This document shows positions 41,344 to 51,664 of a stretch of 64,000 nt of DNA, in pieces. Both the position numbers and the translations under genes were made by a program. The DNA comes from Oreohelix idahoensis (Eukaryota; Mollusca; Gastropoda; Stylommatophora; Oreohelicidae), in assembly GCA_024509875.1 (NCBI GenBank), contig JAMPIV010004456.1, positions 248,001 to 312,000 on the forward strand, in the 5' to 3' direction. Under the pieces are notes generated by a model that saw only the letters and a list, made by a program, of their open reading frames with translations, did not search any database and was not told the origin of the DNA. The stretch's first letter is position 1. The number at the start of each line of letters is the position of its first letter.

Positions 41344-42417
41344 CTACACTTTGCCCCCGAACGTGGTGCACTTTACAGTTTTGCCTGTAAGGCAGGAGTC
41401 GTCGATACACGACCGACGCACCCCAATTGTGGTACACCTAGTGTCCCTCAACACCCGGACTGGTCTATTCTCCACCTTGCCTTCATGGAGAATCACCTTG
41501 CCAGTCTCATGGACTGCTGACAGACATGGTGCCGCATGCCCGCATTGAAGCATTACCCTCTCGTTCGCGTGGAACAGAGGGCGACACCCTGCACAGTCTT
41601 CACTATTGATTGTGTCCAACACAAACGCGGAATTCGCGTGTTCAGTCGGGGTGGGACACCTGTCAGTGCAATGATTATTTCCATCACAATTGGTGCACAC
41701 GCGCTCCCTCTTCGACTCATCGCGTGAACTCTTGCTAGAACCTTTAGACGACGACGACCGCGCATCAGAGTCTAAAGATCGACTCTCTGAGGAACCACTC
41801 CTCTGCTTGGGATGTTTTGCTTTATACCAAAACCGATCTTCGTCCAGTGACTCTTTGAAATGTACCTGCTTTCGCGTTTTGTAATCTACTTCGTCACTAT
41901 TACTTTTAAATTGTCGGTTCTGCCAACTCGGCCGACCATTTCGATGAGATCGGAAATTCCCATAATTTCCTCTACGTGGCTGATAGGGGCTGGAAGGCTT
42001 CTCACCCTTCTGCTCTTGGCCCCTGTCTACATTGCCTGACTGATTTCGCCAAGGATGGCGCTGAACTTTGCCGACACCGGCAACTATGTCGTCTGGCAGA
42101 CCTGACTTGTGGATGGGTTTGCCCGGATGGGCAAGGACATAATGGTGCCCCAATTGGGCCATGGACTCAATGTCCTTTGGTTGACATTCCTGAAAAAACG
42201 CAACCAACTCACTAGAACACGAGGACAACACTTTGTCTCGTAGCACCAAGTCTAGCAAGCCATTAAAGTCCTTAGAAATTCCCTCTATTTCGATCCATCT
42301 ATTCAGCAGGAGCTTTATCTTTGAGATAAAGTCCTTGAAGTCTTGGTCCGAGCTTGGCATCGCGTTTCTGAAACGCGTCCGGTAGCCGTCAGCAGTCAGA
42401 CGGAACTTCCGGAGCAA
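41344..42417 (-). CDS. Truncated Gag and N-terminal protease of the LTR element (357 aa)
   Basis: The frame actually opens further upstream (to about 42468) with no ATG; the first codon at 42417 is TTG and the first in-frame ATG is near 42360. The N-terminal part (DYDKVKERLLRKF, GYRTRFR) is the middle of a Ty3 Gag with a SCAN-like helical region. A Ser/Arg-rich stretch and a CCHC knuckle (CTNCDGNNHCTDRC) follow. A protease then starts, but its active site reads DTR instead of DTG, so it should be inactive. The frame ends in TAG inside the protease. Confidence 0.75.
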   Translation of the reverse strand: MLRKFRLTADGYRTRFRNAMPSSDQDFKDFISKIKLLLNRWIEIEGISKDFNGLLDLVLRDKVLSSCSSELVAFFQECQPKDIESMAQLGHHYVLAHPGKPIHKSGLPDDIVAGVGKVQRHPWRNQSGNVDRGQEQKGEKPSSPYQPRRGNYGNFRSHRNGRPSWQNRQFKSNSDEVDYKTRKQVHFKESLDEDRFWYKAKHPKQRSGSSESRSLDSDARSSSSKGSSKSSRDESKRERVCTNCDGNNHCTDRCPTPTEHANSAFVLDTINSEDCAGCRPLFHANERVMLQCGHAAPCLSAVHETGKVILHEGKVENRPVRVLRDTRCTTIGVRRSCIDDSCLTGKTVKCTTFGGKV

Positions 42418-42451
42418 TCTCTCCTTTACTTTATCGTAATCCGCCCTTTCC

Positions 42452-42468
42452 TCCCGGACGAGCCCCCA
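42452..42468 (-). promoter_or_regulatory. Primer-binding site, tRNA-Pro type
   Basis: On the minus strand TGGGGGCTCGTCCGGGA lies two bases after the LTR end. It matches the classical tRNA-Pro primer site over 17 bases. The same bases are open in the Gag frame (WGLVRE), so deletion has joined the primer site almost directly to Gag codons. Confidence 0.75.
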
Positions 42469-42470
42469 GC

Positions 42471-43132
42471 TGTCAGGAGAACTATTTATACTGTGGATTT
42501 AACAACTATCTAATCTTTGGCTCATCCTCTAAGGATACGACCACAGCATACAATAGCTGACAATAATCAAACATAACACCTTAAACAGGTAAGTTCCCTT
42601 TTAATAGTACACTGCACACAATGAAGCCCCACACGGCTCATAATACATATGAAATACACTGAACATAATGCCAAAACAGCTTGCGCTACTAACAACTTAA
42701 TATATCAGTATCATACCCACTGGTATGGCCATCCTGAATGGACATCACAATGACTTTCGCTCACCGGCGAAATTATGTACTAAGATCAGGCAAAACTAAA
42801 TCACAAATAACTCAACATCACCAGTCTAAGAAAATTCCACTAGAAAATACAATATCACTCTAGAATTATGCAATATAATCCAACCCGCATGAAGAAAAGG
42901 CAAGCACTAAATCTGAACAATGATGGCAAACTCATCCCAGCAAAAACGCTGATAGGGAACATAAAGACGACCTGTCCCGGTCGATGGCCAGAAGTCAAAC
43001 TACCTTTTTTTGCGCCAGAATTCGTTTTCACTTCCCTTCCGGTCAGCTGACCAAACGGGTTTTTCATTATATCAATGTTACCACTCACAGCGTGACCAAC
43101 CCTATATTTCGGCGAACATATATACTGTGACA
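42471..43132 (-). repeat. 5' LTR (element orientation) of the RRM-carrying element
   Basis: Pairs with 39571-40231 and has the same TG and CA ends. Followed on the + strand by the target duplication ATCAC. Confidence 0.88.
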
Positions 43133-43190
43133 ATCACGGATAGAAGACATCTAAGGAAACAAGAGGTTGCAAATGCACATATGAGATTTT

Positions 43191-43599
43191 TTAAAATTTT
43201 ATAATTATCCCCCAAGTCGCCTGTTTGCCTAAAATACTACAGAATCTCCCATGATGCTTAAATAACAACATTGTGTGGAAAAAAGAGGAATGGAAGATAG
43301 TCACTAAATGCAGCAAGTTTTGGACTGATGTTGAATTTATTTTTTCTCATGTTTTATTGGGAATGTAAAGTATAAATTGTTTGCAGTTTTTACTGAAGTG
43401 TTTTGTTACTTAACTTAATGGTGTACGGCGGCCGTGTTTAGTGTCCTTTATGTTATAGCACAGCTGCCAGTATCTCCCATTATTTAAAAAAAAGTCTGAA
43501 GTATTTTTACATGTTTTCTGAATTACAGATTTTCATTTGAAATCTTGGAAAACTTTTTTTTTCCTTTAATTTGTACTTATTCAGTTAAACATGAGTAAT
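43191..43599. other. Intergenic, no gene seen
   Basis: AT-rich, no frame or repeat recognised. Confidence 0.4.
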
Positions 43600-43765
43600 A
43601 TAATAATAATAATAGCCCCTTTAGTCATAACTGACTATGGGAATGCGCCCTTGAGGTGACAGCACTCAGTTGTTTTTCTTCCTCGTGTTCCTTTCGACGT
43701 TCTCCTCTCTTCTGCTTGTCGTGAGAGCTTCTTTTCGGCCAATCTGTTTCCAAAGGTTGTCAAAG
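43600..43765 (-). pseudogene. LINE 3' end fragment with (ATT)n tail
   Basis: The + strand begins with TAATAATAATAATAG, the inverse of an ATT tail like those of the LINE at 3284 and LINE B. A short C-terminal and 3' UTR segment follows on the minus strand. Confidence 0.5.
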
Positions 43766-45072
43766 CTGGGAGTTATAGCGAGGATAAGTTCTCACTGCGT
43801 ATCTTTGTATGTTAAGTTTGTTTTGTACAGTCCTATTATTTTCAGACTTGAAAATGTTTATTAATCACAGTTTGACTTGAAAATCACTAGATTAACTTTC
43901 GCTTACGTTTACAAAATTTATGATCAAAGTTTAACAGCAGAGAATTTACATTTAACTCTGGTTTCATACTGTGTTTTTACTGTATTGTGACTGCGTGGTT
44001 TGCAGTTTGAAAACATTTAAAAGCAATTCATTTGATATATTTCATTTGCTTTCAAAAAAAAGATGTAGGCTTGTGAACACATTAAAAATGAAGCTGTATC
44101 AACTCATGCAACTTTTAAAAAAAAGAAAATTTAAGTTTCAGAGTAAGATGTTTTGTCACATGACCATATTGTATTTCTTTTACTACTAGCATGATCTGAA
44201 TATTTTGATGTAGTGAAAATATAATACTTTAATATACTGATCAGCATTCAGGATATGTTTTAAGCAACTAGAATGCTAACTGAGACAGCACAGTATGAGA
44301 TTATTATTATAGAATATTGCTTAAGAGGAGGAACTGCAGCAAAATTCTGTTTTCATAAATAACTGCAGGATTTTGATCCAAATACACAGGGTTATCTTAC
44401 AACAGTAATAGTTATGCAGACCAACGCATTTGATAGTAAAATGCTATTGGTTGCCGTGGAAATGGTAGCCATATTGGATTTTAATCCCGTATTTCAATTC
44501 ACTGAGGCTTTTTTATTGGTTGAGTTATGAGCAGCAAACTTTAAATGGAAGGTCATCACTGTATTTTAACATTTTTGTCAGATGAGCTTTTTGATAACTT
44601 TAGTAGATTATGAGCTGTAGAACTTTAAAGTTGGTATCTACAAATATTAACACATTTTTTTTCCTTCAAAATTTTACATTATTATTTACAGTAAATCAAT
44701 GTTTTGATGAAATATCATAAATTGGATCTGACAAAAGTTTTATTATGGAGGGGTGGAATATGTGCCAAATCTGATGTTGATTGACTAAGAAATATGCAAC
44801 TTTTAAGAATATTTGTAACATAAAACAAGTTTCTAAGAAATGTATGGTTTTCTGCATAGGAAAAGAACAATTTCTTAAGAAAATACAGTTTGCCAAATGA
44901 AAATACACCTACTAAGAATGTATACTGACAAATGATTTTGACATATTTAGATTCAGGAGAATATCAATTATCAGAACATAGACTAATCCAAATTGTTGTT
45001 TTTGTCATACTTTGACTTAAAATGCACTGGTACTCCTCCCATTAAGAAGGATGTAGGTAGTAATAAATGCAC
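43766..45072. other. Intergenic, no gene seen
   Basis: AT-rich sequence with short frames (up to ~72 codons) lacking motifs. No inverted or terminal repeats noticed. Confidence 0.45.
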
Positions 45073-45345
45073 ATAAATACATTTATCTTCTTCTTTAAGT
45101 GCCATGTATGGTGGCATAGGTGATGATGTCTCTCCACAACTTCCTGTCTCCAGTACTGTTTATAAATTGTGTTGTTGAATTGTTTTTATGGCATGATGTC
45201 AGACTGTCCAGCAGCATCTTTCTTTCTCTGTCTCTTTTTCCTTTTATCTTTCCTGTTGTCACAATATATTCCAGCTATCTTCTTCTCATTACATTGCCGA
45301 CAGGAAGTAGATTGCTTCCACCTAATGTGACAATAAACTTCATTT
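45073..45345 (-). repeat. LINE-like 3' fragment, family F
   Basis: Shares CTTCTTTAAGTGCCATGTATGG-type sequence, ACAACTTCCTGTCT, GTACTGTTTAT, GTGTTGTTGA and CATGATGTCA with 45896-46100. No intact frame. Confidence 0.5.
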
Positions 45346-45414
45346 GTGCACTGGCTTCATTCATGAGATCTCATTTAACCGTTTTAAGCTGTCTGTGGTA
45401 TTTTCAACATTCTA

Positions 45415-45545
45415 CAATAAAACCCTACCTAGCTAAATGGGTACCTGACTGTGAACTTGAGTTTGGGAAGGAAAAGGCAGCGAGGAAAGGAACTGGTCAC
45501 CCCATTTCTCCATGCTGGACCTAGTATAGTGAAGTATCTGCTTTT
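45415..45545 (+). repeat. SINE-like family 2, 3' part
   Basis: AGCTAAATGGGTACCTGACT, TTGAGTTTGGGAAGG, AAAGGCAGCGAGGAAAGGAA, CTGGTCACCCC and CTAGTATAGTGAAG. The tRNA-like head is absent. Confidence 0.6.
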
Positions 45546-45639
45546 TGACCAGCGTTTTATTTTACAATAAAAACACATCTCTGTTCCTACAGTGCTTTTC
45601 CTGCTTGTTTACCCATTGTCCGTAACTCACTTCAGAATT

Positions 45640-45860
45640 GGCTGGATATAACACTAAAGAACAGCATCATAAAGGAAACTTTCAGGATTATGCCGTACAT
45701 GAAACAAGATTTTAAAGTCATTAATCCTGTGTGGAAGGCAAGCTAAACTGTAGAACATGTCCTCCAAGAATGCAGATTATGAGAGGAGCATATCGGCAGC
45801 ATGGCCTTCACCAGCCCAATGGATGGAAACTATGGCAATGAGAGAAGCCTAAGACAGGCT
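45640..45860 (+). pseudogene. Fragment of another LINE type, C-terminal zinc-knuckle region
   Basis: Broken frames give CRLYEEHIGSMAFTSPMDG (near 45765-45830), like the HxL..C..Y region at the end of I- or Jockey-type LINEs. A similar remnant is at 57170-57415. Clade assignment is tentative. Confidence 0.45.
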
Positions 45861-45895
45861 GTCAACTTTATGAGAGGGATAGGAGTGGTTATGTA

Positions 45896-46100
45896 TTCTT
45901 CTTCAAGTACCAAGCCTGGTGGCATGGGTGATCATGTCTGTCTACAACTTCCTGTCTGAAGTACTATTTATCAGTTGTGTTGTTGACGTCTTTCCATGCC
46001 ATGATGTCAAACTGGGGGAATATCTTCTCTCTCTATTATCCTCAGTCTCTCTTTTCCTTCATCTTTCGAATTGTCACAATGGTTATATGATAGCAAATGA
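45896..46100 (-). repeat. LINE-like 3' fragment, family F, second copy
   Basis: TCTTCTTCAAGTACCAAGCC, GGTGGCATGGGTGATCATGT, ACAACTTCCTGTCTGAAGTA and GTGTTGTTGACG match 45073-45345. Confidence 0.5.
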
Positions 46101-46579
46101 AAAAAAGAAGGATTAATCAATTGTTTCCCATGGAACATAAGGGCTGCAGTAGTTACTTGTTACTGTATTATTTTTTGAGCAGTCTCATTCAACCCTGCCC
46201 ATGAGGTTCTGGTTGCTTTGGCTCCCTCTTCTACCATTTTTCTCCACAGCAACCTCACTCTTCTCTACTCCTGTGGTTCCAATCAGTGGCATATGTAGCT
46301 ACACTGGCTGGTTGTTTATGAGAGTATAGCCTGTTCATCATCACTGTCATTAATTTTAGCTGTATTGATTTTCGTCACATGATTAGGGATGTAACCAGAC
46401 CATCAGCATCACTTGCTTGCTAAACCTGGAGCTAAAGATTCTAGGTGAAACAAAGAACAGGTGTGATGAAGTTATGTCAGACAGGCAAGAAAAAGCTTTA
46501 TAACAATTAAGGGTACTAGTCTTGCCAATTAATACTTGGGGGCTGGAGGAGAAAACACACACACACCCAGTACCACCAT
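46101..46579. other. Intergenic, no gene seen
   Basis: No convincing frame. 46190-46320 is C/T-rich and may be another old LINE 3' end. Confidence 0.35.
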
Positions 46580-46820
46580 GTCCACTCATTCATATTCCTC
46601 TTCACTCCTGTTAGAGCATGGGGTACCACCAAATGTGGCTGGTCTCCCGGCATCAAGCATTTACATGCTCTTGCAGCAGTGGTTTTTGTTGCAATGTTTT
46701 GCATGATGAGGTTGCCAGCTCCATGCACAACCCCATATGTTGCCAACATGCCTGAGGGAGCGGTAGTCCTTAACTTACTTTGCCTTATCAGAGACTCCCC
46801 CGGGGAACCCCCACTCACAT
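46580..46820 (-). repeat. SINE-like family 1
   Basis: The minus strand reads GTTCCCCGGGGGAGTCTCTG, CTCAGGCATGTTGGCAAC, TATGGGGTTGTGCATGGAGC, TGGCAACCTCATCATGCAAA and GAGACCAGCCACATTTGG. Near full length. Confidence 0.7.
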
Positions 46821-47254
46821 GATGTTTAAGAGCAACAAAGACTGAAAAGAAGAAAAATGAACATAATGGCCATTTTCCATTATCCCAGTTAGAGAGACTC
46901 TGTGCCTGCATTATCATGGTATTTCTCTAGCTACCGAAGATTTAGCTGCATGTAATCTATGTTATTTCAGCATATAACAAAAATGTATTTGACTAATCAG
47001 AGTATAGATAGTTTTCTTATGCCTGTATTAAAGCTTCAAGAAAAACTGCTCACTTTTCCTGTGAAATTTGTTGTCTTGATAATAATAATAGTTGCCCATC
47101 GCAAGCGAAGATGGCGACAGCTTCAGACTTGAGTTGTGACACATCTGTGCCATGATCTCATGTGACTAATTAATCCTATTTTGGCCCTACAGGCCCTGCC
47201 ACATACGGGGCACACATGGTTAGAGTCGATAGTAGTGTTGCTGTGCATTCTGGC

Positions 47255-48514
47255 CTATTTTGCAGCACGCTTGCCTTCTGCCTTATCAGCTAAATTCTGT
47301 TCTGCAATGCGAGCACCTTGAGTAATGTTTGTCCGCCAGGCACAGCGATCCTGTGCGATAGTCTCCCAGGAGGAGACATCAATTTTGAAGCTGCTCAACG
47401 ATGCTTTCAGTGTGTCTTTGAAGCGTTTCTTTTGTCCCCCTGCTGTTCGCTTACCCGTGGAGAGTTCGCTGTACATCAACTGCTTTGGGATGCGTTTTTC
47501 GGGCATGCGAACATGTCCAGCCCATCTAGTTTGGGCCCTCTGCAGCAATGTGTAGATGCTTGAGATATGTGCTCTGTTGAGGACCTCAGAATTAGATACT
47601 CTATCATGCCACTTGATCCTGAGAATCCTGCGAAGACAGCTCATGTGGAAATGATTAAGCTTCTTGGCATGTCTGCTATACACTGTCCATGTTTCACAGG
47701 CATACAGGAGGGTAGTGAGTACTATTGCATGATATACTTTTATCTTGGTGGCTGCACTAATTCCTTGTCGATCCCAGACATTTACTCTTAGTCTTCCGAA
47801 AGCTGCACTTGCCTTTGCAATTCTGTTGTTGACCTCGGAGTCGATATTCGCATCTTTGGTAAGGGTACTGCCTAGATAAGTGAAGCTGTCCACCACTTGG
47901 AGACGTTGGTTCTTTACTGTGATATTTGGTTCACAGTAAGGTTTCCCAGGAGCAGGTTGAAAAATTACTTCAGATTTCTTCGTATTGATGGTAAGGCCAA
48001 AGTCATCACACGCTACAGAAAGCCTCCTCATATTGTTCTGCATGTCCAGTTCTGTGCAGGTGTTGAGGGCACAGTCGTCCGCAAAGACGAGGTCAGAGAT
48101 CATTGTTTCATTCACCTTCGTAAAGGACTGTAATCGTCTCAAATTGAACAGATTCCCATCTGTCCTGTATCTGATGTGTATGCCGTCGCTACTGTCATGC
48201 GTAACGTTAGACAGCATGGCAGCAAATATCATACTGAATAGTGTCGGGGCGAGCACACAACCCTGTTTGACACCATTTGTGACGGGAAAGGGTTCAGAAG
48301 GTTCTCCATCATTCAGTACGCGAGCCATCATACCTTCATGAAACTGGCGGACAATTGAGATGAACTTATCGGGACAGCCGAATTTCGCCATAATTTTCCA
48401 TAGTCCGTCCCTATTGACAGTATCAAAGGCCTTGGTCAAGTCAATAAATGTTGTGTATAGGTCACTGTGCTGTTCCTGGCATTTCTCCTGAAGTTGGCGA
48501 GCAGCAAATATCAT
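47255..48514 (-). pseudogene. LINE B RT, C-terminal part
   Basis: About 419 codons continue the RT of LINE B after the insertion: DLYTTFIDLTKAFDTVNRDG (catalytic motif A), GVKQGCVLAPTLFSMIF (motif B), LVFADDCAL (motif C), YLGSTLTKDANID and a C-terminal GGQKKRFKD segment. The apparent first residues (MIFA) repeat the last residues upstream of the insertion, because the target duplication falls in these codons. No stops. Confidence 0.88.
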
Positions 48515-48517
48515 ATC
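48506..48517 (+). repeat. 12-bp target duplication of LINE A, left copy
   Basis: AAATATCATATC here is identical to 51665-51676. It defines both edges of LINE A. Confidence 0.88.
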
Positions 48518-50471
48518 CTATTTCTCTTGATCTCCATATATTTCCCAATGCAATGAAAGCTCCTCTTGCCTTTTGTATTCTTATTTTGATATCGCTGTCT
48601 GTCCCTCCAACTTTGTCTATATTACTGCCAAGATACGTATATGATTCTACATCTTGTATTGGTGTTTCTTCAAGTTCAACCCTATTATCATTACCTGCAT
48701 TTATTCGCATTATTTTTGTCTTTTCCCTGTGTATTTTCAGACCCAATTGCTGTGACCTCTCATCGAGTGTTTTCAATTTATCCTGCATCTGATTACGGTT
48801 ATGGGACAGAAGAGCCAAGTCATCAGCAAAATCCAGATCATCCAACTGCTTAGTCAGAGTCCACTGGATTCCATTTCTGTTGTGTGTTGTCGATGATCTC
48901 ATAACCCAATCTATTGCCAGCAAGAAAAGAAATGGAGACAAGAGGCATCCCTGTCGCACTCCTGTTCTTATCCCAAATGGTTCTGTAAGCTGTCCTTCAT
49001 GAAGAACTCTGCATGTCATGTCTTCATATGTTTTCTTTATTAAATTAATGATCTTCAGGGGAACTCCATAATGCCTCATCAATTTCCAAAGTGATTCTCT
49101 GTCTACACTGTCAAATGCCTTTTCATAGTCCACAAATCCGATGTATAGTGGTGAATTCCATTCCAGACTTTGTTCAACTATTATTCTCAAAGTGGCTATC
49201 TGGTCTGTACATGATCTGTTTTGTCGAAAACCTGCTTGTTCATCTCTCAATTTCTTGTCTATCGACTCTTTTAATCTCTCAAGGATAATCCTGTTTAATA
49301 CTTTTCCTGGCACTGATAGTAACATTATTCCTCTATAATTTGTGCACTCTTGTAAATTTCCCTTCTTAGGCAACTTAACCAGATATCCTTCCTTCCATTC
49401 TGCTGGTATCTCTTCCTTTTCCCAGACTTTACCAAGTAATTTATATAACATCTCTGTAGCCGTGTCGATATCTGCTTTGATGGCCTCTGCTGGAATGCCA
49501 TCAGGTCCAGACGCTTTTCCATCTCTTAGAAGCTTTATGGCTTTCTTTATTTCTTCCTTCGTTGGTCTTTCACCGTTAATTTGTAGCTCTTCTTCTGCTG
49601 GCTGGATGTCCAGCGGGTTTTGTGGAGCTGGTCTATTGAGAAGGTCCCCAAAATATTCTGTCCACCTCTTCATTTGCTCTTGTATATTGCTGAGCAGTTT
49701 CCCATTCTTGTCTTTTATGAGACAACTTGTTTGCTTGTATTTCCCTGTTAACTTCTTTGTGCTGCTATACAGTTCTCTCATATTTCCTTTGGCTGCAGCA
49801 TCTTCTGCCTCTCTTGCCAACTCCTCAATATACTTCCTCTTGTCTCTTTTGATACTTCTTTTTACTTCTTTGTTTGCTTCTGTGTACACTTCTTGAGCCT
49901 TGGCTTTGGAACTTCTGGTTTTGCTTGTGTTTAACTCTGCTTTCTTGTTTTTCCTGTCTTTTATCTTATTGATGGTTTCTGTTGTTATCCATGCTTTTTG
50001 TTGTCTTTCCCTTTTCCCCAGTATTTCTTCACATGTCTCCTTCCATACCGTTTTGACCTGCTGCCAATAGTCTTCTGTATTCTCTACATCTTCCAGCTGT
50101 TGTAGCACTTGGAATTTGTTGGATACTGTGACCGCAAATTTGTCTCTTGTTTCTTGATTTCTTAGCTGTCCTACATTAAACTGTTGTCTATAATTTTGCA
50201 TTGTTGCATATCTCTTGAGTTTCATTTTTATTTTGGCTATCAGAAGATGGTGATCTGATGCCACGTCTGCTCCTCTATATACCTTTACATCCTGCAATGA
50301 TGATCTAAACTTCTTCTTTATGCATATATGATCGATCTGATTTTCTGTAAAAGTTCTATGGTCTGGTGATATCCATGTTGCCTTGTGTATTCTCTTATGT
50401 GGAAACATGCTTCCTCCTATAGCCAGTTGATTTGAAGCACAGAAGTTTGCGAATAGTTTCTCCATTTTCAT
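48518..50471 (-). pseudogene. LINE A reverse transcriptase (inverted segment)
   Basis: About 650 codons: the end of the endonuclease (DHICIKKKF, SDHHLLIAKIK), a linker rich in Lys, then RT with NYRGIMLLSVPGKVLNRIIL, FRQNRSCTDQI, FVDYEKAFDSVDRESLW (motif A), TGVRQGCLLSPFLFLLAID (motif B) and LDFADDLALLSHN (motif C). It stops at SREI, where the inverted segment meets the target duplication. The frame differs from the upstream endonuclease ORF. Confidence 0.88.
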
Positions 50472-51126
50472 TCATTACTCCTAGCCCATGTTTTCCCATG
50501 ACTTCTTCAAATCCGGTGTTGACTGTACCTATCTTTGCATTCATGTCACCCATCAAAATTGTGATGTCTCTTCTTTTTACTTTATCCATAATTTCCTGTA
50601 GTTTAGTATAAAATGCTTCTTTCACAGACTCTTCTTTGTCATTAGTTGGTGCATAACATTGGATGACATTTACATGAATTTTCTTTTTAGCTGTTTTGAA
50701 AGTAGCTGTTATTATTCTGGGTCCAACAGCTTCCCATTCAATGAGTGCTTTCTGTGCTTCTTTAGATAACATAAGAGCTACCCCTTCACTGTGGTGTGAA
50801 GTTTCGTCTTCATGTCCTGAGGACAGCACCAATTCACCTGTGATGAGTTTCTTCCTGTCTACCCCCTTCCACTTTGTTTCACACATTCCCAGAACCTCGA
50901 TTTTGTATTCCCTCATTTCTGCTGCTACTTGCGCCACTTTCCCTTGTTCGTTTAATGTCCGAACATTCCAGGTGCCAAATCTGGAAGTTCTCCTAGAAGA
51001 AAGAAGGTTAGTCAGCAACACAGACTCCTTTCGGCTTTCTCTGTGTTGCATCATACGCCCCCCCGCGAGAGGACCTTCCCCTGTCTTGGATGGCTGTGTT
51101 TTATTTCCTTTATTTGACTTGTCCAT
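50395..51126 (-). pseudogene. LINE A AP endonuclease, N-terminal (frameshifted at ~50450)
   Basis: 243 codons start with a Lys-rich leader, then RFGTWNVRTLNEQGKVAQVA, EVLGMCETKWKG, GVALML, VIQCYAPTN and ITILMGDMNAKIG, motifs of the AP-type LINE endonuclease (CFDP2-like). The frame is lost near 50450 where it should pass into the RT ORF, by a small indel in an A-rich stretch. The rest of the endonuclease is in the overlapping frame 48518-50471. Confidence 0.85.
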
Positions 51127-51262
51127 ATTTGTTGAAGTTTTTTGTGGTTTAAATTTTTTTACAGGATGGGGTAACCGGCCCCATGCCCAACCCTCCTTAG
51201 TCGCCTTCTACGACATGCCTGGCAGGGGACAGTGTTACTATTCTTTGCTCCCCTTTCGGGCC
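51127..51262 (-). other. LINE A 5' UTR next to the inversion junction
   Basis: On the minus strand it begins GGGGCCCGAAAGGGGAGCAA and is more GC-rich than the ORF. The junction with the + segment lies at about 51262, before AACAAAGACAACAACC. Confidence 0.6.
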
Positions 51263-51664
51263 CCGGTAACAACAAAGACAACAACCAAAAAGCTACAGAC
51301 TTTCATAAATGGGTGCTTGCGTAGAATAGAGGGATTAAAATGGTATGACAAGGTTACCAACGTAGAACTGATGACAAGAACTAGACAAGTGCCAGTAGAA
51401 CAAGAGATGAGAAGAAGACGATGGCGATGGATAGGACACACACTGAGGAAACCTGTTGATAGCATTACAAGGCAGTCCTTGTTCTGGAACCCGCAGGGCA
51501 AGAGAGGCAGAGGAAGACCAAGAAGTACATGGAGAAGAGAGTTGGAAACAGAGGTGAAAATGATGAGGAGAACATGGAAAGAACTTGAGATGATGGCACG
51601 TGACAGGAGGACTTGGCATGTGTTTGTTGAAGGCCTATGCTCCTTTGGGAGTGGAGGGTTATGA
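51263..51664 (+). pseudogene. LINE A RT C-terminus and 3' end (non-inverted segment)
   Basis: It reads TKTTTKKLQTFINGCLRRIE, then WIGHTLRKPVDSITRQSLFW, GKRGRGRPRSTWRRELETEV and a stop at 51662-51664. The target duplication follows at once, with no poly(A) or microsatellite tail. A decayed relative is at 13330-13745. Confidence 0.85.

Larger units (their letters stand above)
39571..43132 (-). mobile_element. Non-autonomous Ty3-type LTR element (3562 bp) with Gag, dead protease and RRM-like domain
   Basis: Two LTRs (39571-40231 and 42471-43132) flank a 2.24-kb internal region. The whole is flanked by the 5-bp duplication ATCAC (39566-39570 and 43133-43137). In element orientation (minus strand) the order is LTR, a tRNA-Pro-like primer site, truncated Gag with CCHC knuckle, defective protease, RRM-like segment, ~600 bp non-coding, polypurine tract, LTR. 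No RT, RNase H or integrase is present. Intact ends and duplication show that the shortened form itself transposed, using proteins from another element. Confidence 0.88.
48518..51664 (+). mobile_element. LINE A with 5' inversion (twin-primed), inserted in LINE B
   Basis: The insertion is bounded by 12-bp duplications. Its right 400 bp (about 51263-51664) is the RT C-terminus and 3' end in + orientation. The left 2.7 kb (48518-51262) is the 5' UTR, endonuclease and most of RT in minus orientation. The element's 5' end lies at the internal junction and the RT break (IWRSREI) abuts the left duplication. This is the pattern expected of twin priming. Comparison with related LINEs suggests about 25 codons were lost between the segments. 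Confidence 0.88.

Noticed and set aside
40855..41548. Several + strand ORFs across the LTR element (up to 149 codons)
   Set aside because: Antisense of the Gag/protease/RRM-like frame, which has the motifs.
47318..48341. Several + strand ORFs of 70-120 codons across LINE B
   Set aside because: They are antisense shadows of the RT coding sequence.
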